From Streptomyces cyaneogriseus subsp. noncyanogenus (GTDB taxonomy: Bacteria; Actinomycetota; Actinomycetes; Streptomycetales; Streptomycetaceae), in the NCBI RefSeq assembly GCF_000931445.1, contig NZ_CP010849.1:4898001-4962000 (forward strand): 64,000 bases of DNA. Direction: 5' to 3'. Positions 33,048-44,213 of the stretch are shown piece after piece. Made by a program: the position numbers and the translations under genes. A model generated the notes under the pieces. It was not told the DNA's origin, did not search any database, and saw only the letters and a program-made list of their open reading frames with translations. The first letter of the stretch is position 1, and each line of letters begins with the position of its first letter.

Positions 33048-33979
33048 TGGTAGAGCGTCCCCGTGTTCAGGACGGGCTGCGCGGAGCGGTCACCGCACAG
33101 CACCACCATGAGGTTCGACACCATCGCCGCCTTCCGGTCGTCGTCCAGCTCCACGATGTCCTGCTGCGCGATCCGGGCGAGCGCCGCCTCGACCATGCCG
33201 ACCGCGCCGTCCACGATCTGCCGCCGCGCCGCGACGACCGCCCCGGCCTGCTGCCGCTGGAGCATCGCGGAGGCGATCTCCGGGGCGTACGCGAGGTGGG
33301 TGAAGCGGGACTCGATGATCTGCACGCCGGCCGCCTCCACGCGCGCGTGGAGTTCGACGGCGAGCTTCTCGGTGATCTCCTCGGCGTTGCCGCGCAGCGA
33401 CAGGCCGTCCTCCTCGTGGGCGTCGTAGGGGTACTCGATGGCGATGTGCCGCACGGCCGCCTCGGTCTGGGTGGAGACGAACTCGATGTAGTCGTCCACC
33501 TCGAAGGTGGCCTGCGCGGTGTCCTCCACCCGCCACACCACGACGGCGGCCAGCTCGATCGGATTGCCGTAGGCGTCGTTGACCTTCAGCACGGCCGTCT
33601 CGTGGTTGCGGACCCGGGTCGAGATCTTGGTGCGCGAGGTGAGCGGGTTCACCCAGCGCAGCCCGTCCTGCCGGATCGTGCCCCGGTACCGCCCGAAGAG
33701 CTGCACGACCCGCGCCTCGCCCGGCGCGACCATGTTCAGCCCGCACACCGCGACGAAGGCGGCCAGGGCGACCAGGACGCCGGCGACGATCAGCACGGCC
33801 TTGGCGCCGCCCGCCGTGACCGCCGTCGCGGCGACGACCATGCCGACTCCGGCCAGCAGCCCGACCAGGCCAAGCAGCAGGGCCAGCCCCCCGCCGATGC
33901 TGTGGGCCGGGAACTCCCGGACGCGTGGGGCCGGCATCTCCGGGACGTCGGCGGCGGCCTGGGCGTGATGCGTGGACAT
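33044..33979 (-). CDS. SPFH/Band 7 domain membrane protein
   Basis: A 311-aa protein with two N-terminal membrane segments (about residues 27-85), then an SPFH domain (VAPGEARVVQLFGRYRGTIRQDGLRWVNP to EKLAVELHARVEAAGVQIIESRFTHLAYAPEIASAML) and a helical tail rich in Gln and Ala. SPFH proteins form membrane microdomain scaffolds. ATG 33979 was chosen for the GGGGGGACACCC before it and for the membrane segments that follow. It is divergent from the PBP gene. Confidence 0.9.
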   Translation of the reverse strand: MSTHHAQAAADVPEMPAPRVREFPAHSIGGGLALLLGLVGLLAGVGMVVAATAVTAGGAKAVLIVAGVLVALAAFVAVCGLNMVAPGEARVVQLFGRYRGTIRQDGLRWVNPLTSRTKISTRVRNHETAVLKVNDAYGNPIELAAVVVWRVEDTAQATFEVDDYIEFVSTQTEAAVRHIAIEYPYDAHEEDGLSLRGNAEEITEKLAVELHARVEAAGVQIIESRFTHLAYAPEIASAMLQRQQAGAVVAARRQIVDGAVGMVEAALARIAQQDIVELDDDRKAAMVSNLMVVLCGDRSAQPVLNTGTLYQ

Positions 33980-34045
33980 GGGTGTCCCCCCGTTCTCGTG
34001 CCGCGGGGTCCGGCGTCCGGCGCCCCGCATAGCGTTCGTCTAGCT

Positions 34046-34059
34046 AAGTGATATCACTT
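34046..34059. promoter_or_regulatory. Perfect 14-bp palindrome upstream of the SPFH-RHH operon
   Basis: AAGTGATATCACTT is perfectly self-complementary and A/T-rich within GC-rich DNA, 67 nt before the SPFH start. Ribbon-helix-helix dimers bind such sites, so autoregulation by the small protein of the same operon is likely but inferred. Confidence 0.55.
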
Positions 34060-34225
34060 TACCCACCGTCGGCAACCTCACACCCCGCCCGTGCGTCGGT
34101 TCCCTTGGGGTGGGTGCTGATTGTCACGTCCGTAAAAGACCGGATCGGGCGCCCTTTGTCGTATCTGGCGGTGTTAGCTTTCTGAGCTGACCTGAGCGTG
34201 AAACCTGTGTGACTGCTGAGCACAC

Positions 34226-36544
34226 GTGAACGAATCGGAGCGGATCGGACCGATGGGACGAGCGGAAGAGAGGCGAGCGCGGCAGCGCGGTGGCCGCCGC
34301 GCGGCGCCGAAGCGTCGCCGTTCGTCGGGCGCGGCCGGGAAGAGCGGCATAGGCCGGCTGTTCACCTGGAAGAAGATCCTCGGCACGTTCTTCGGCCTGT
34401 GCCTGCTCGGCATGGGCGCCTTCATCGTGCTCTACCTGGTGATCGACATCCCCGAGGGGAACGCCGACGCCAAGCTGCAGAGCAACGTCTACAAGTACAG
34501 CGACGGCTCGGTCATGACCCGCGACGGCGACCGCAACCGCGAGATCGTCGACCTGGCCAAGGTGCCCAAGGACGTCCAGCACACCTTCGTCGCCGCCGAG
34601 AACAAGACCTTCTACAAGGACGCCGGCGTCGACCTCAAGGGCACCGCGCGCGGTGTGCTCAACACGCTCGCGGGCAAGGGCGCGCAGGGCGGCTCCACGA
34701 TCACCCAGCAGTACGTCAAGAACTACTACCTCACCCAGGACCAGACCGTCTCGCGCAAGCTGAAGGAACTGGTCATCTCCCTGAAGCTGGACCGCGAGAA
34801 GTCCAAGGACTACATCCTCGCCGGATACATCAACACCAGCTACTACGGCCGCGGCGCCTACGGCATCCAGGCCGCCGCGCAGGCGTACTACCGCGTCGAC
34901 GCCGAGGACCTCACCGTCGAGCAGGGCGCCTACCTGGCGGCGCTGCTCCAGGCGCCGAACCAGTACGACTGGGCGATCGCCTCCGACACCGGCAAGAAGC
35001 TGGTCCGGGAGCGCTGGAACTACGTCCTGGACAACATGGTCGAGCAGGACTGGCTGGACGCCGCCGAGCGCCGGGCCATGACATTCCCGGTGCCCGAGGA
35101 GCCCAAGCCCGACCCCGGCATGGGCGGCCAGACCGGCTATCTGGTGGACGCGGCCAACGCGGCGCTGGAGCGGCAGCTCGTCGCGCAGGGCAGCGCCGAG
35201 GACATGAAGCAGGCCCAGGCCATGGTCGACGCCGGCGGCTGGACCCTCACCCTCAACATCGACAAGAAGAAGCAGGCGGCGCTGGAGCGGTCCGTCAAGA
35301 CGCAGTTGACCGGCAAGCTGAACCCCGGGGAGAACGAGGCCGACGCCCGGGTCCAGGCGGGCGCGGTCTCCGTCGACCCCAGGACCGGCGCGGTCGTGGC
35401 GATGTACGGCGGCACCGACTACCTGAAGCACTTCACCAACAACGCCACCCGCGACGACTACCAGCCCGCCTCCACCTTCAAGCCGGTCATCCTGGCCGCC
35501 GCCGTCGACGAGGACGCCACCACCCAGGACGGCACCCCGATCACCGCGAACACGCTGTACGACGGCACCAGCAAGCGCCCGGTCGTGGACCACGGCCGCA
35601 AGGTCGGCTTCGCCCCCGAGAACGAGGACGACGTCGACTACGGCGACATCACCGTCCAGCAGGCGATGAACCAGTCCGTCAACTCCGTCTTCGCGCAGAT
35701 GGGCGTCGACGTCGGCATGGACGAGGTGGTGGAGGTCGCCGGCAAGCTCGGCATGGAGACCGAGGGCATGGACGCGGTGCCCGCCCAGACCCTCGGTTCG
35801 ATGGGCGCCAGCCCGCTGGAGATGGCCGGCGTCTACGCCACCCTGGACAACCACGGCAAGAAGGTCACCCCGGCCCTGGTGAAGTCGGTCGAGCACAACT
35901 CCCGCCGGGTCGAGTTCCCCGACCCGGTCGGCGAGCAGGTCATCAGCCGCGAGGCCGCGGACACGGTGACCTCCGTGCTGACCGGCGTGGTCGACGACGG
36001 CACCGCCCGCACCTCCGTCCGCGAGAACCCGCTGCGGGGCGGCCAGCAGGTCGCCGGCAAGACCGGTACGTCCGACAACAACAAGTCGGCCTGGTTCACC
36101 GGCTACACCCCGGACCTGGTCACCTCCGTCGGCCTGTTCGGCGAGGACCCCAAGACCTACGCGCAGGTCCCGCTGTACGGCGCGGTGGGCGAGGAGCGCC
36201 TCAACGGCGGCGAGTACCCGGCGCAGATCTGGGCGGCGTACACCTTCGGCGTGATGGACGGCATCAGCCGGTTCGACCTGGAGACCAAGCAGGGCGCGGC
36301 GGTCCAGCCGACGCGGACGCCGACGCCGACGCGGCAGCCCAGCCGGACGCCCACCGAGGAGCCGACGACCCGGGAGCCCACCTCCGCGCCGCCGACCTCC
36401 GAGACGCCCTCCCCGACGCCGACGACCCAGTCGCCGAGCCCGACGCCGACGACCCAGTCGCCGAGCCCGACGCCGACGACCCCGTCGCCGACGGTGGAGG
36501 AACCGGAGAACCCGTTCTTCCCGGAGGACGACGACGAACGGTAG
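34226..36544 (+). CDS. Class A penicillin-binding protein
   Basis: A 772-aa bifunctional peptidoglycan synthase. It has a basic cytoplasmic N-terminus, one membrane helix (about residues 55-75), a glycosyltransferase domain (TFVAAENKTFYKDAGVDLKG with catalytic Glu, QGGSTITQQYVKN) and a transpeptidase domain with SxxK (ASTFKP), SxN (SVN) and KTGTS. The C-terminus is a roughly 95-residue Pro/Thr/Ser-rich tail with repeated SPTPTTQ units that may reach through the wall. GTG 34226 is used; ATG 34253 (MGRAEERRARQR) is also possible. Confidence 0.95.
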   Translation: MNESERIGPMGRAEERRARQRGGRRAAPKRRRSSGAAGKSGIGRLFTWKKILGTFFGLCLLGMGAFIVLYLVIDIPEGNADAKLQSNVYKYSDGSVMTRDGDRNREIVDLAKVPKDVQHTFVAAENKTFYKDAGVDLKGTARGVLNTLAGKGAQGGSTITQQYVKNYYLTQDQTVSRKLKELVISLKLDREKSKDYILAGYINTSYYGRGAYGIQAAAQAYYRVDAEDLTVEQGAYLAALLQAPNQYDWAIASDTGKKLVRERWNYVLDNMVEQDWLDAAERRAMTFPVPEEPKPDPGMGGQTGYLVDAANAALERQLVAQGSAEDMKQAQAMVDAGGWTLTLNIDKKKQAALERSVKTQLTGKLNPGENEADARVQAGAVSVDPRTGAVVAMYGGTDYLKHFTNNATRDDYQPASTFKPVILAAAVDEDATTQDGTPITANTLYDGTSKRPVVDHGRKVGFAPENEDDVDYGDITVQQAMNQSVNSVFAQMGVDVGMDEVVEVAGKLGMETEGMDAVPAQTLGSMGASPLEMAGVYATLDNHGKKVTPALVKSVEHNSRRVEFPDPVGEQVISREAADTVTSVLTGVVDDGTARTSVRENPLRGGQQVAGKTGTSDNNKSAWFTGYTPDLVTSVGLFGEDPKTYAQVPLYGAVGEERLNGGEYPAQIWAAYTFGVMDGISRFDLETKQGAAVQPTRTPTPTRQPSRTPTEEPTTREPTSAPPTSETPSPTPTTQSPSPTPTTQSPSPTPTTPSPTVEEPENPFFPEDDDER

Positions 36545-36563
36545 GCGGGACGTCCGCGGACGA

Positions 36564-36611
36564 GAAGAGGGCGGGGGCGCCCGGCAGCAGCCGGGCGCCC
36601 CCGCCCTCTTC
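36564..36611. terminator. Strong bidirectional hairpin between PBP and phosphatase genes
   Basis: A perfect 22-bp stem (36564-36585 with 36590-36611, GAAGAGGGCGGGGGCGCC at the left) with an AGCA loop lies between two convergent genes. Confidence 0.85.
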
Positions 36612-36639
36612 TCCGCGCCCCGGCCCGAGGCGCGGCGGC

Positions 36640-38706
36640 TCAGCGGTTCAGCTCGAACCAGACCACCTTGCCCGTGCTCAGCCGGGTCGCGCCCCACCGC
36701 CGGGCCATCCGGTTGACCAGATACAGCCCGCGTCCGCCCTCGTCCGTGGCCCGCGCCTGCCGCAGGCGCGGCAGTTGCGGCACGTCGTCGCCGACCTCGC
36801 AGCGCAGCACGTCCGTGCGCAGCAGCCGCAGGGTGACCGGCCGGGACGCGTACCGCACGGCGTTGGTGACGACCTCGCTGACCAGCAGCTCGACGGAGTC
36901 GGTGAGGTCCTCCAGGCCCCAGCGGGCGAGCTCGCGGCGGGCCAGGCGCCGGGCCCGGCCGGGGGCGGCGTCCTCCGGCTCCAGCTCCCAGTACGCCACG
37001 TCACTGGGGGCGATGCCGTCGAAGCGGGCCGCGAGCAGCGCGATGTCGTCGTCCCGGTCGCCCGGACCGAGCATGTCCAGCACCTCGTCGCACAGCGCCT
37101 CCAGCGGCGGGGCGTGGTCGGCACCGGTCAGCTCGGCGGTCGCCTCCAGCTTCTCCCGCAGCTGTTCTATGCCGGTCCACACGTCCCGCAGCCGGGACTC
37201 CACCAGTCCGTCGGTGTACAGCAGCAGCGTCCCGCCGGCGGGCGCGTCCAGCTCCACCGCCTCGAAGTCGACGCCGCCGACACCGATCGGGGCGCCCGCC
37301 GGCACCGACAGCACCTCGGCCCGTCCGCCCAGGTGCAGCAGGACGGGCGGCGGGTGGCCGGCGTTGGCGACCGTGATGCGGTGCGCGACCGGGTCGTACA
37401 CCGCGTACAGGCAGGTCGCCATGCGGTCGGTGCCGAGGCGCTGGGCCTGTTCGTCCAGGTGGTGCAGGACCTCCTGCGGGGGCAGGTCGAGCCCGGCCAG
37501 GGTCTGCGCGGTCGTGCGCAACTGGCCCATGATCGCGGCGGAGGTCATGGAGTGGCCCATGACGTCGCCGACGACCAGGGCGACCCGGCTGCCGGGCAGC
37601 GGGATGGCGTCGTACCAGTCGCCGCCGACCCGCGCGGTCTCCGCGGCCGGCAGATAGCGGGAGGCCAGCCGCACGCCGGTGCAGCGCGGCAGGTTCTCCG
37701 GCAGCATGGTGCGCTGCAACTCGTCGGCGATGTACGCCTCGCGGCCGTACAGCACCGCCTTGTCGATGCCGAGGGCGCTGTGCGTGGCGAGCTGGGCCGC
37801 CACCAGCAGGTCGTCGGTCTCGAAGGCGATGCGCTCCGGGCCGCGCAGGAACAGCGCCGCCCCGATGACCCGGCGCCGCCCCCGCAACGGCGCGAGGATG
37901 GCGCGCTGCCCGCCGGGCACAGCGAACTCGCCGCCCTCCCCCAGCAGTTCGGGAAGGGCGGCGCGAGCGGCGGGCGCGTCGGTGAACACCGGCCGCACCC
38001 CTCGCAGCACCTCCGCCAGCGCGCTGCCGGGCCGCACTTCGCACAGCTCGGACCCGACCGTGTCCAGCTCGGACGGCTCCGGCTGGACGGCCGGCATGAA
38101 CCCGCCCTCGGTGTCGCGGTCCGCCGGTATCCGGTCGGTGCGGCGCAGCCGCAGCACCAGCGGGCCGGAGGGCCGCTCGTCGCCGACCGGCAGCGGTTCG
38201 CGCAGATAGACGAGGATCGCGTCGGCGAAGGTGGGCACGGTGGCCCGGCACAGCCCCATCACGATCTCGTCGAGGTCCATGCCCCGGGCGATGCGCCGGG
38301 TGGCGGCGCCCACGAACCGCAGCCGGTCCCCGTCCCGGCGCATCGGCGTGGGCCGTCCCGGGGCCGGGACCTGCCCGGTCCGCCGCTCCGGTCCCGCCGC
38401 CGGGTCCGTGTCACCGCCCGGCTGGGCCGGGATGGTCTCGGGCACCGGACGCGGCCGGTGGTCGGGCTCGGCGGCCTGCCCGGCGGCCGGCTGGGAATGC
38501 TCGAAGACGCCGTCCGGGCCCGTCGTCGGCCCGGCCGGTGTCTCTCCGGCCCGCCCCTGCGCGCTCGGTGCCGGTAAGGCGGTCGCGCCCGGCGTGTGCG
38601 CCGGCGCGGGGGTATGCAGCAGTGCCCCGCGAGGGTCCGCGGGGTCGACGCCCGCCGTGGGGCGTTCGAAGGAGGTCGGGTACTCCGTCACGCGTGTCGA
38701 ATCCAT
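36640..38706 (-). CDS. RsbU/SpoIIE-type phosphatase fused to GAF and RsbW-like kinase domains
   Basis: A 688-aa soluble multidomain regulator. The first 110 residues are Pro/Gly-rich. A GAF sensor domain follows (about 120-300), then a PP2C/SpoIIE phosphatase (about 320-540, with GGDWYDAIPL, VVGDVMGHS, LLLYTDGLVESR and DDDIALLAARF). It ends in an RsbW-like ATPase domain (LLVSEVVTNAVRYASRPV, DEGGRGLYLV). The layout is common in Streptomyces partner-switching networks, where an anti-anti-sigma factor is dephosphorylated and an anti-sigma kinase acts on it. No such partner gene is adjacent. Confidence 0.92.
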   Translation of the reverse strand: MDSTRVTEYPTSFERPTAGVDPADPRGALLHTPAPAHTPGATALPAPSAQGRAGETPAGPTTGPDGVFEHSQPAAGQAAEPDHRPRPVPETIPAQPGGDTDPAAGPERRTGQVPAPGRPTPMRRDGDRLRFVGAATRRIARGMDLDEIVMGLCRATVPTFADAILVYLREPLPVGDERPSGPLVLRLRRTDRIPADRDTEGGFMPAVQPEPSELDTVGSELCEVRPGSALAEVLRGVRPVFTDAPAARAALPELLGEGGEFAVPGGQRAILAPLRGRRRVIGAALFLRGPERIAFETDDLLVAAQLATHSALGIDKAVLYGREAYIADELQRTMLPENLPRCTGVRLASRYLPAAETARVGGDWYDAIPLPGSRVALVVGDVMGHSMTSAAIMGQLRTTAQTLAGLDLPPQEVLHHLDEQAQRLGTDRMATCLYAVYDPVAHRITVANAGHPPPVLLHLGGRAEVLSVPAGAPIGVGGVDFEAVELDAPAGGTLLLYTDGLVESRLRDVWTGIEQLREKLEATAELTGADHAPPLEALCDEVLDMLGPGDRDDDIALLAARFDGIAPSDVAYWELEPEDAAPGRARRLARRELARWGLEDLTDSVELLVSEVVTNAVRYASRPVTLRLLRTDVLRCEVGDDVPQLPRLRQARATDEGGRGLYLVNRMARRWGATRLSTGKVVWFELNR

Positions 38707-38987
38707 CCGTCCGGGGCTGCGCGCCGCGCGCGCAGTTCGTCCCGCAGAAGTCCCGATACCCGGTTCACGTGCCCCAGGAACGGAATTTCCGTGTGGTCAG
38801 AGGCTGTTGCCATGCGACCGGCCGGACGTCTGCTGCCCGTGCCGGCGGTGCCCTCGTACCTCTCGCTCACGTCCTGCCGCCCCTCGGTGACGATCGGTCA
38901 AGCCCGGCGCGTGCTCTGCTCGTTACCGCCGCGCTCCCCTTGCGGAGGACGATCCTACGTTTCTTGCCCGGGGGCGCATCAAGGGTC

Positions 38988-39680
38988 TCATGAGGACACA
39001 TGCGCGGGCGTGCGATCCCAGTCCTTCGGCAACGACGGTACCGGCCAGGAGGGGTCCGGGCGCCAGTCCTGCCAGCCGTCGCTAAACGGCGGTCCCCAGG
39101 CGCGGATCACCTCCACGGCGGACCGTCCCGCCCGGCGTACCCGCTCGGCGAGCCTGGCGTCCATCAGCCCGTCCCGCTGGGCCTGCGCGAACTCGTCCTC
39201 GTCCCGCCAGTGCCAACTGCCGTCCGGCTGGACGGTGATGTCCAGGAAATGGTCCTCCGAGTCCACACCGCCCGACCAGCGGGCCAGCGGCTCCTCCAGG
39301 TTCACGTACCCGTTCTTGAACCGCCAGCCCGGCTCCCAGAACAGCCACACCGACCAGGGCTCGCCCGGCCGCGCCAGCTTCAGCACGCCGGTGCCGAACC
39401 ACCGGTCGCGCAGCACGGTCCGCGGCTTGGTGTAGCGCGACGCCAGCGGCTCCTGGTGGACCGGGGTGCCGTCGGCCAGCACGGGCTTCACGCACTCGGT
39501 GCCCGGCGCCATCCACGCGGCGAGCACCTCGGCGTCGTCCCGTACGACGGTGACGGGACGGGCGATGTGTATCCGCGTGCCGCCGTTCTCCCGGTACCGC
39601 CACAGGATCTGGCTCCCGGGCTTCCAGAAAGCCGTCCCGTCCGCTCGCGCCGCTGCCGTCACCGCTTCACCGTCCGTCAT
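38988..39680 (-). CDS. DUF402 domain protein
   Basis: A 230-aa soluble protein matching the DUF402 family: central YTKPRTVLRDRWFGTG, a tryptophan-rich core (WSVWLFWEPGWRFKNGYVNLEEP) and DHFLDITVQPDGSWHWRDEDEF followed by a helix. Some family members are nucleotide phosphatases or RNA-associated, but the function of this one is not known. It is a stand-alone gene between the phosphatase and fumC. Confidence 0.82.
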   Translation of the reverse strand: MTDGEAVTAAARADGTAFWKPGSQILWRYRENGGTRIHIARPVTVVRDDAEVLAAWMAPGTECVKPVLADGTPVHQEPLASRYTKPRTVLRDRWFGTGVLKLARPGEPWSVWLFWEPGWRFKNGYVNLEEPLARWSGGVDSEDHFLDITVQPDGSWHWRDEDEFAQAQRDGLMDARLAERVRRAGRSAVEVIRAWGPPFSDGWQDWRPDPSWPVPSLPKDWDRTPAHVSS

Positions 39681-39820
39681 GGCCAGATATTAGGTGCCCC
39701 GTGCATACGACGCTGCGGCGCGCGTCACGGTTCGCATGCCGGGGCACGGGCGGCACGCGGCCCCGCCGGAAGCGGTCCGTCCGCCGGTCACGGGCGGTGT
39801 CCGCCCGGCGCCCGGCCCGG

Positions 39821-41236
39821 TCAGGGGCGGGTCATCCGCAGGACGTCCAGCGCCTCGTCCAGCTGCTCCTCCGTCAGGTCACCGCGGTCCACGTAGCCGC
39901 CCTCGAGCACGATCTGACGGATCGTCTTCCGCTCGGCCAGCGCCCGCTTGGCGACCTTGGCGGCCTCCTCGTACCCGATGTAGCGGTTGAGCGGGGTGAC
40001 GACGGACGGCGACGACTCGGCGTACTCGCGCGCGCGCTCGCGCTGCGCCACGACGCCGTCGACGGTCCGGTCGGCCAGCAGCCGCGAGACGTTGGCGAGC
40101 AGCCGGATCGACTCCAGCACGTTCTTGGCGATGACCGGAAGCATCACGTTGAGCTCGAAGTTCCCGGCCGCCCCGGCGGTGGCGACGGTCGCGTCGTTGC
40201 CGATCACCTGGGCGCAGACCATGAGGACCGCCTCGGGGATGACCGGGTTCACCTTCCCCGGCATGATCGACGAACCGGGCTGGAGATCGGGCAGCGTGAT
40301 CTCCGCGAGGCCGGTGCGGGGGCCGGAGGACATCCAGCGCAGATCGTTGGCGATCTTCGTCAGCCCGACGGCGACGGTCCGGAGCTGCCCGCTGGTCTCG
40401 ACGATCCCGTCCCGCGCGCCCTGCGCCTCGAAGTGGTCGCGCGCCTCGGTCAGCGGCAGCCCCGTCGCGCGGGCGACCTCGGCGATCACGGCGGCCGAGA
40501 AGCCGGGCGGGGTGTTGATGCCGGTGCCGACCGCGGTGCCGCCCAGCGGAAGCTCGGCGAGCCGGGGCAGGGAGGCGCGCAGCCGCTCGACGCCGTACCG
40601 CACCTGGGCGGCGTACCCGCCGAACTCCTGCCCCAGCGTCACGGGCGTGGCGTCCATCAGATGGGTCCGGCCGGCCTTGACCACGTCGGCGAAGTCCGCC
40701 GCCTTGCGCTCCAGCGCCGCCGCCAGGTGCTCCAGGGCCGGGATCAGGTCCCGGGTGACGGCGGCGGTGGCCGCGATGTGGATCGAGGAGGGGAAGACGT
40801 CGTTGGACGACTGCGAGGCGTTGACGTGGTCGTTGGGATGCACGTCGCGGCCCAGGCGCTCACTGGCGAGGGTGGCGACGACCTCGTTGGCGTTCATGTT
40901 GGACGAGGTCCCGGAACCGGTCTGGAACACGTCCACGGGGAAGTGGTCGTCCCACCGCCCGGCGGCCACCTCGGCGGCGGCCTCCTGGATCGCCTCGGCG
41001 ATCTCCCGGTCCAGGACGCCCAGCTCGGCGTTGACCTTGGCCGCCGCCCCCTTGATCCGCGCCAGCGCCTCGATGTGGGCCCGCTCGATGCGCTGCCCGG
41101 AGACGGGGAAGTTCTCCACCGCGCGCTGGGTCTGGGCCCGCCACTTGGCGTGGGCGGGCACCCGGACCTCGCCCATGGAATCGTGCTCGATGCGGTACCC
41201 GGTCCGGTCCGCGCTGTCCTGTCCCTCGTCGGTCAT
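39821..41236 (-). CDS. fumC: Class II fumarase
   Basis: A 471-aa iron-independent fumarase interconverting fumarate and malate in the TCA cycle. The superfamily signature is GSSIMPGKVNP, and the other conserved blocks are TGSGTSSNMNANEV, NASQSSNDVFPS and GRTHLMDATPVTLGQEFGG (active-site His). The length is typical. It lies 77 bp downstream of the class I fumarase gene on the same strand, so both fumarase types are probably co-transcribed. Confidence 0.96.
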   Translation of the reverse strand: MTDEGQDSADRTGYRIEHDSMGEVRVPAHAKWRAQTQRAVENFPVSGQRIERAHIEALARIKGAAAKVNAELGVLDREIAEAIQEAAAEVAAGRWDDHFPVDVFQTGSGTSSNMNANEVVATLASERLGRDVHPNDHVNASQSSNDVFPSSIHIAATAAVTRDLIPALEHLAAALERKAADFADVVKAGRTHLMDATPVTLGQEFGGYAAQVRYGVERLRASLPRLAELPLGGTAVGTGINTPPGFSAAVIAEVARATGLPLTEARDHFEAQGARDGIVETSGQLRTVAVGLTKIANDLRWMSSGPRTGLAEITLPDLQPGSSIMPGKVNPVIPEAVLMVCAQVIGNDATVATAGAAGNFELNVMLPVIAKNVLESIRLLANVSRLLADRTVDGVVAQRERAREYAESSPSVVTPLNRYIGYEEAAKVAKRALAERKTIRQIVLEGGYVDRGDLTEEQLDEALDVLRMTRP

Positions 41237-41313
41237 CGACGATCACCTCCACGTCTCACAGCGTCCGCGACGGGAGCACTGTTCCCCGTGGAGGCGAACC
41301 GTCACCGCGGCCG

Positions 41314-42990
<1,677 letters not shown>

Positions 42991-43113
42991 TCCTCACTCA
43001 CGACAGACAGCGGCTGGCCTCCGTTGGCAGCGTCCACCAGCGTAGAACCTGCCGCGGACGCCGGGTCTGTGAGGTAAGGCTCAGTTCGGACCCTCCCGTC
43101 CCCTCGCGCCCCC

Positions 43114-43312
43114 AGGGTCTTTCGTTCGGATCATGCCGGGCTCGCGGGGTCTGGCACCATTCCCCCACGCTCGGCTTCGCTCGCGCGGGAGGGACCCCCA
43201 CCGCCGCGTTGTCGTCGGTTGCCATGGCTCCGCCATGGCGCCCTCCTCCGCCTTGCGATGCACGGCACCAGACCCCGCTCCCTGATCCGGCCTGATCCAA
43301 ACGAAAGACCCT
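43114..43312. mobile_element. MITE-like element with terminal inverted repeats
   Basis: A roughly 199-bp element whose ends are inverted copies. The left end reads AGGGTCTTTCGTTCGGATCA and the right end, reversed, AGGGTCTTTCGTTTGGATCA. Further in, GCGGGGTCTGG occurs near 43154-43164 and its complement near 43268-43278. It encodes no credible protein and lies between fumB and the DUF1707 gene. Short elements of this kind with the same ends are familiar in Streptomyces; that is recollection. No perfect target duplication is seen (CCAG on the left, CTAG on the right). Confidence 0.75.
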
Positions 43313-43347
43313 AGTCGCGATCTATCGCGTTTCGGTACGCTGCTGCC

Positions 43348-44049
43348 GTGGACCTTCACAAGCACGCGCCGCGACAGGACCCGCCCCCGCCCGTCTCCGA
43401 GCTGCGCGCCTCGGACGCCGACCGCGACCGCATCGCCGACATGCTGCGCGAGGCCCTGGCCGAGGGCCGGCTGACCGCCGAGGAGCACGCCGAGCGCGTC
43501 GAGGGCGTGCTGGCCGCCAAGACCGTCGGTGAGCTGGACGTGTTCGTACGGGACCTGCCCGCCGCGCACGGGCACCGGGCCGCCGCGGCGTACGCGTCCG
43601 CCCCCCGCCGCCCCGAGGCGGGCGCCATCCCCGCCTACCCCGACGACAACGTGGTCGCGGTCTTCAGCGGCGCCGTGCGCAAGGGCCGCTGGCGGGCGGG
43701 CCGCCGGATCCACGCCTGGGCGGTCTTCGGCAGCGTCGAGATCGACCTCAGCGAGGCGATCTTCGAGTACCAGCAGGTGGTGGTGAAGGCGTTCTCGGTC
43801 TTCGGCAGCGTCGAGGTCCGCGTCCCGGAGAACGTGTCGCTGCGCGGCATGGGCGGCGGCGTCCTGGGCAGCTTCGAGGTGGACACCCTCGACTCGGCCG
43901 ACGCCGAGGCGCCCGTCGTCTACATCGACGGCTGGGCCGTGCTGGGCAGCGTCGAGGCGCGGCCCAAGCGGGGCAAGGTCGTCGCGGACATCCTCGACCG
44001 CGTCCACCGCAAGGTCGAGCGGAGCCTGCGCAAACACCTGGATCATTGA
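43348..44049 (+). CDS. DUF1707 / LiaF-like C-terminal domain protein
   Basis: A 233-aa soluble protein. The N-terminal DUF1707 domain (ELRASDADRDRIADMLREALAEGRLTAEEHAERVEGVLAAKT, about residues 14-60) is followed by a basic linker and a beta-helical domain like the C-terminus of LiaF and YvqF proteins (AVFGSVEIDLSEAIFEYQQVVVKAFSVFGSVEVRVPENV, repeated V-FGSVE units). LiaF-type domains sense wall stress in Firmicutes. GTG 43348 lies only 35 bp after the MITE, so the promoter may overlap that element. Confidence 0.85.
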   Translation: MDLHKHAPRQDPPPPVSELRASDADRDRIADMLREALAEGRLTAEEHAERVEGVLAAKTVGELDVFVRDLPAAHGHRAAAAYASAPRRPEAGAIPAYPDDNVVAVFSGAVRKGRWRAGRRIHAWAVFGSVEIDLSEAIFEYQQVVVKAFSVFGSVEVRVPENVSLRGMGGGVLGSFEVDTLDSADAEAPVVYIDGWAVLGSVEARPKRGKVVADILDRVHRKVERSLRKHLDH

Positions 44050-44213
44050 CGGTTGTGAATCGGCCGTCCCGGGGCGGCCGGATCCACGACGGGCGGGCGG
44101 GTGACGGCGCCCGCGCCGACCGGCGGTTGGAAACTCAGTGCATAGGCGCGCGTACAGCGGGTAGGGCTTGCTGCATCGTCTCTCGCTCGCGAAGCCGTCG
44201 TCAGGAGTAGACC

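Noticed and set aside
38688..38870. Short minus-strand ORF overlapping the start of the phosphatase gene
   Set aside because: In its last 41 codons only about 65 percent of third positions are G/C, unlike neighbouring genes, and there is no Shine-Dalgarno or family match.
42998..43300. 100-codon minus-strand ORF spanning the MITE
   Set aside because: It runs across the inverted repeats and into flanking DNA; low complexity and no family.
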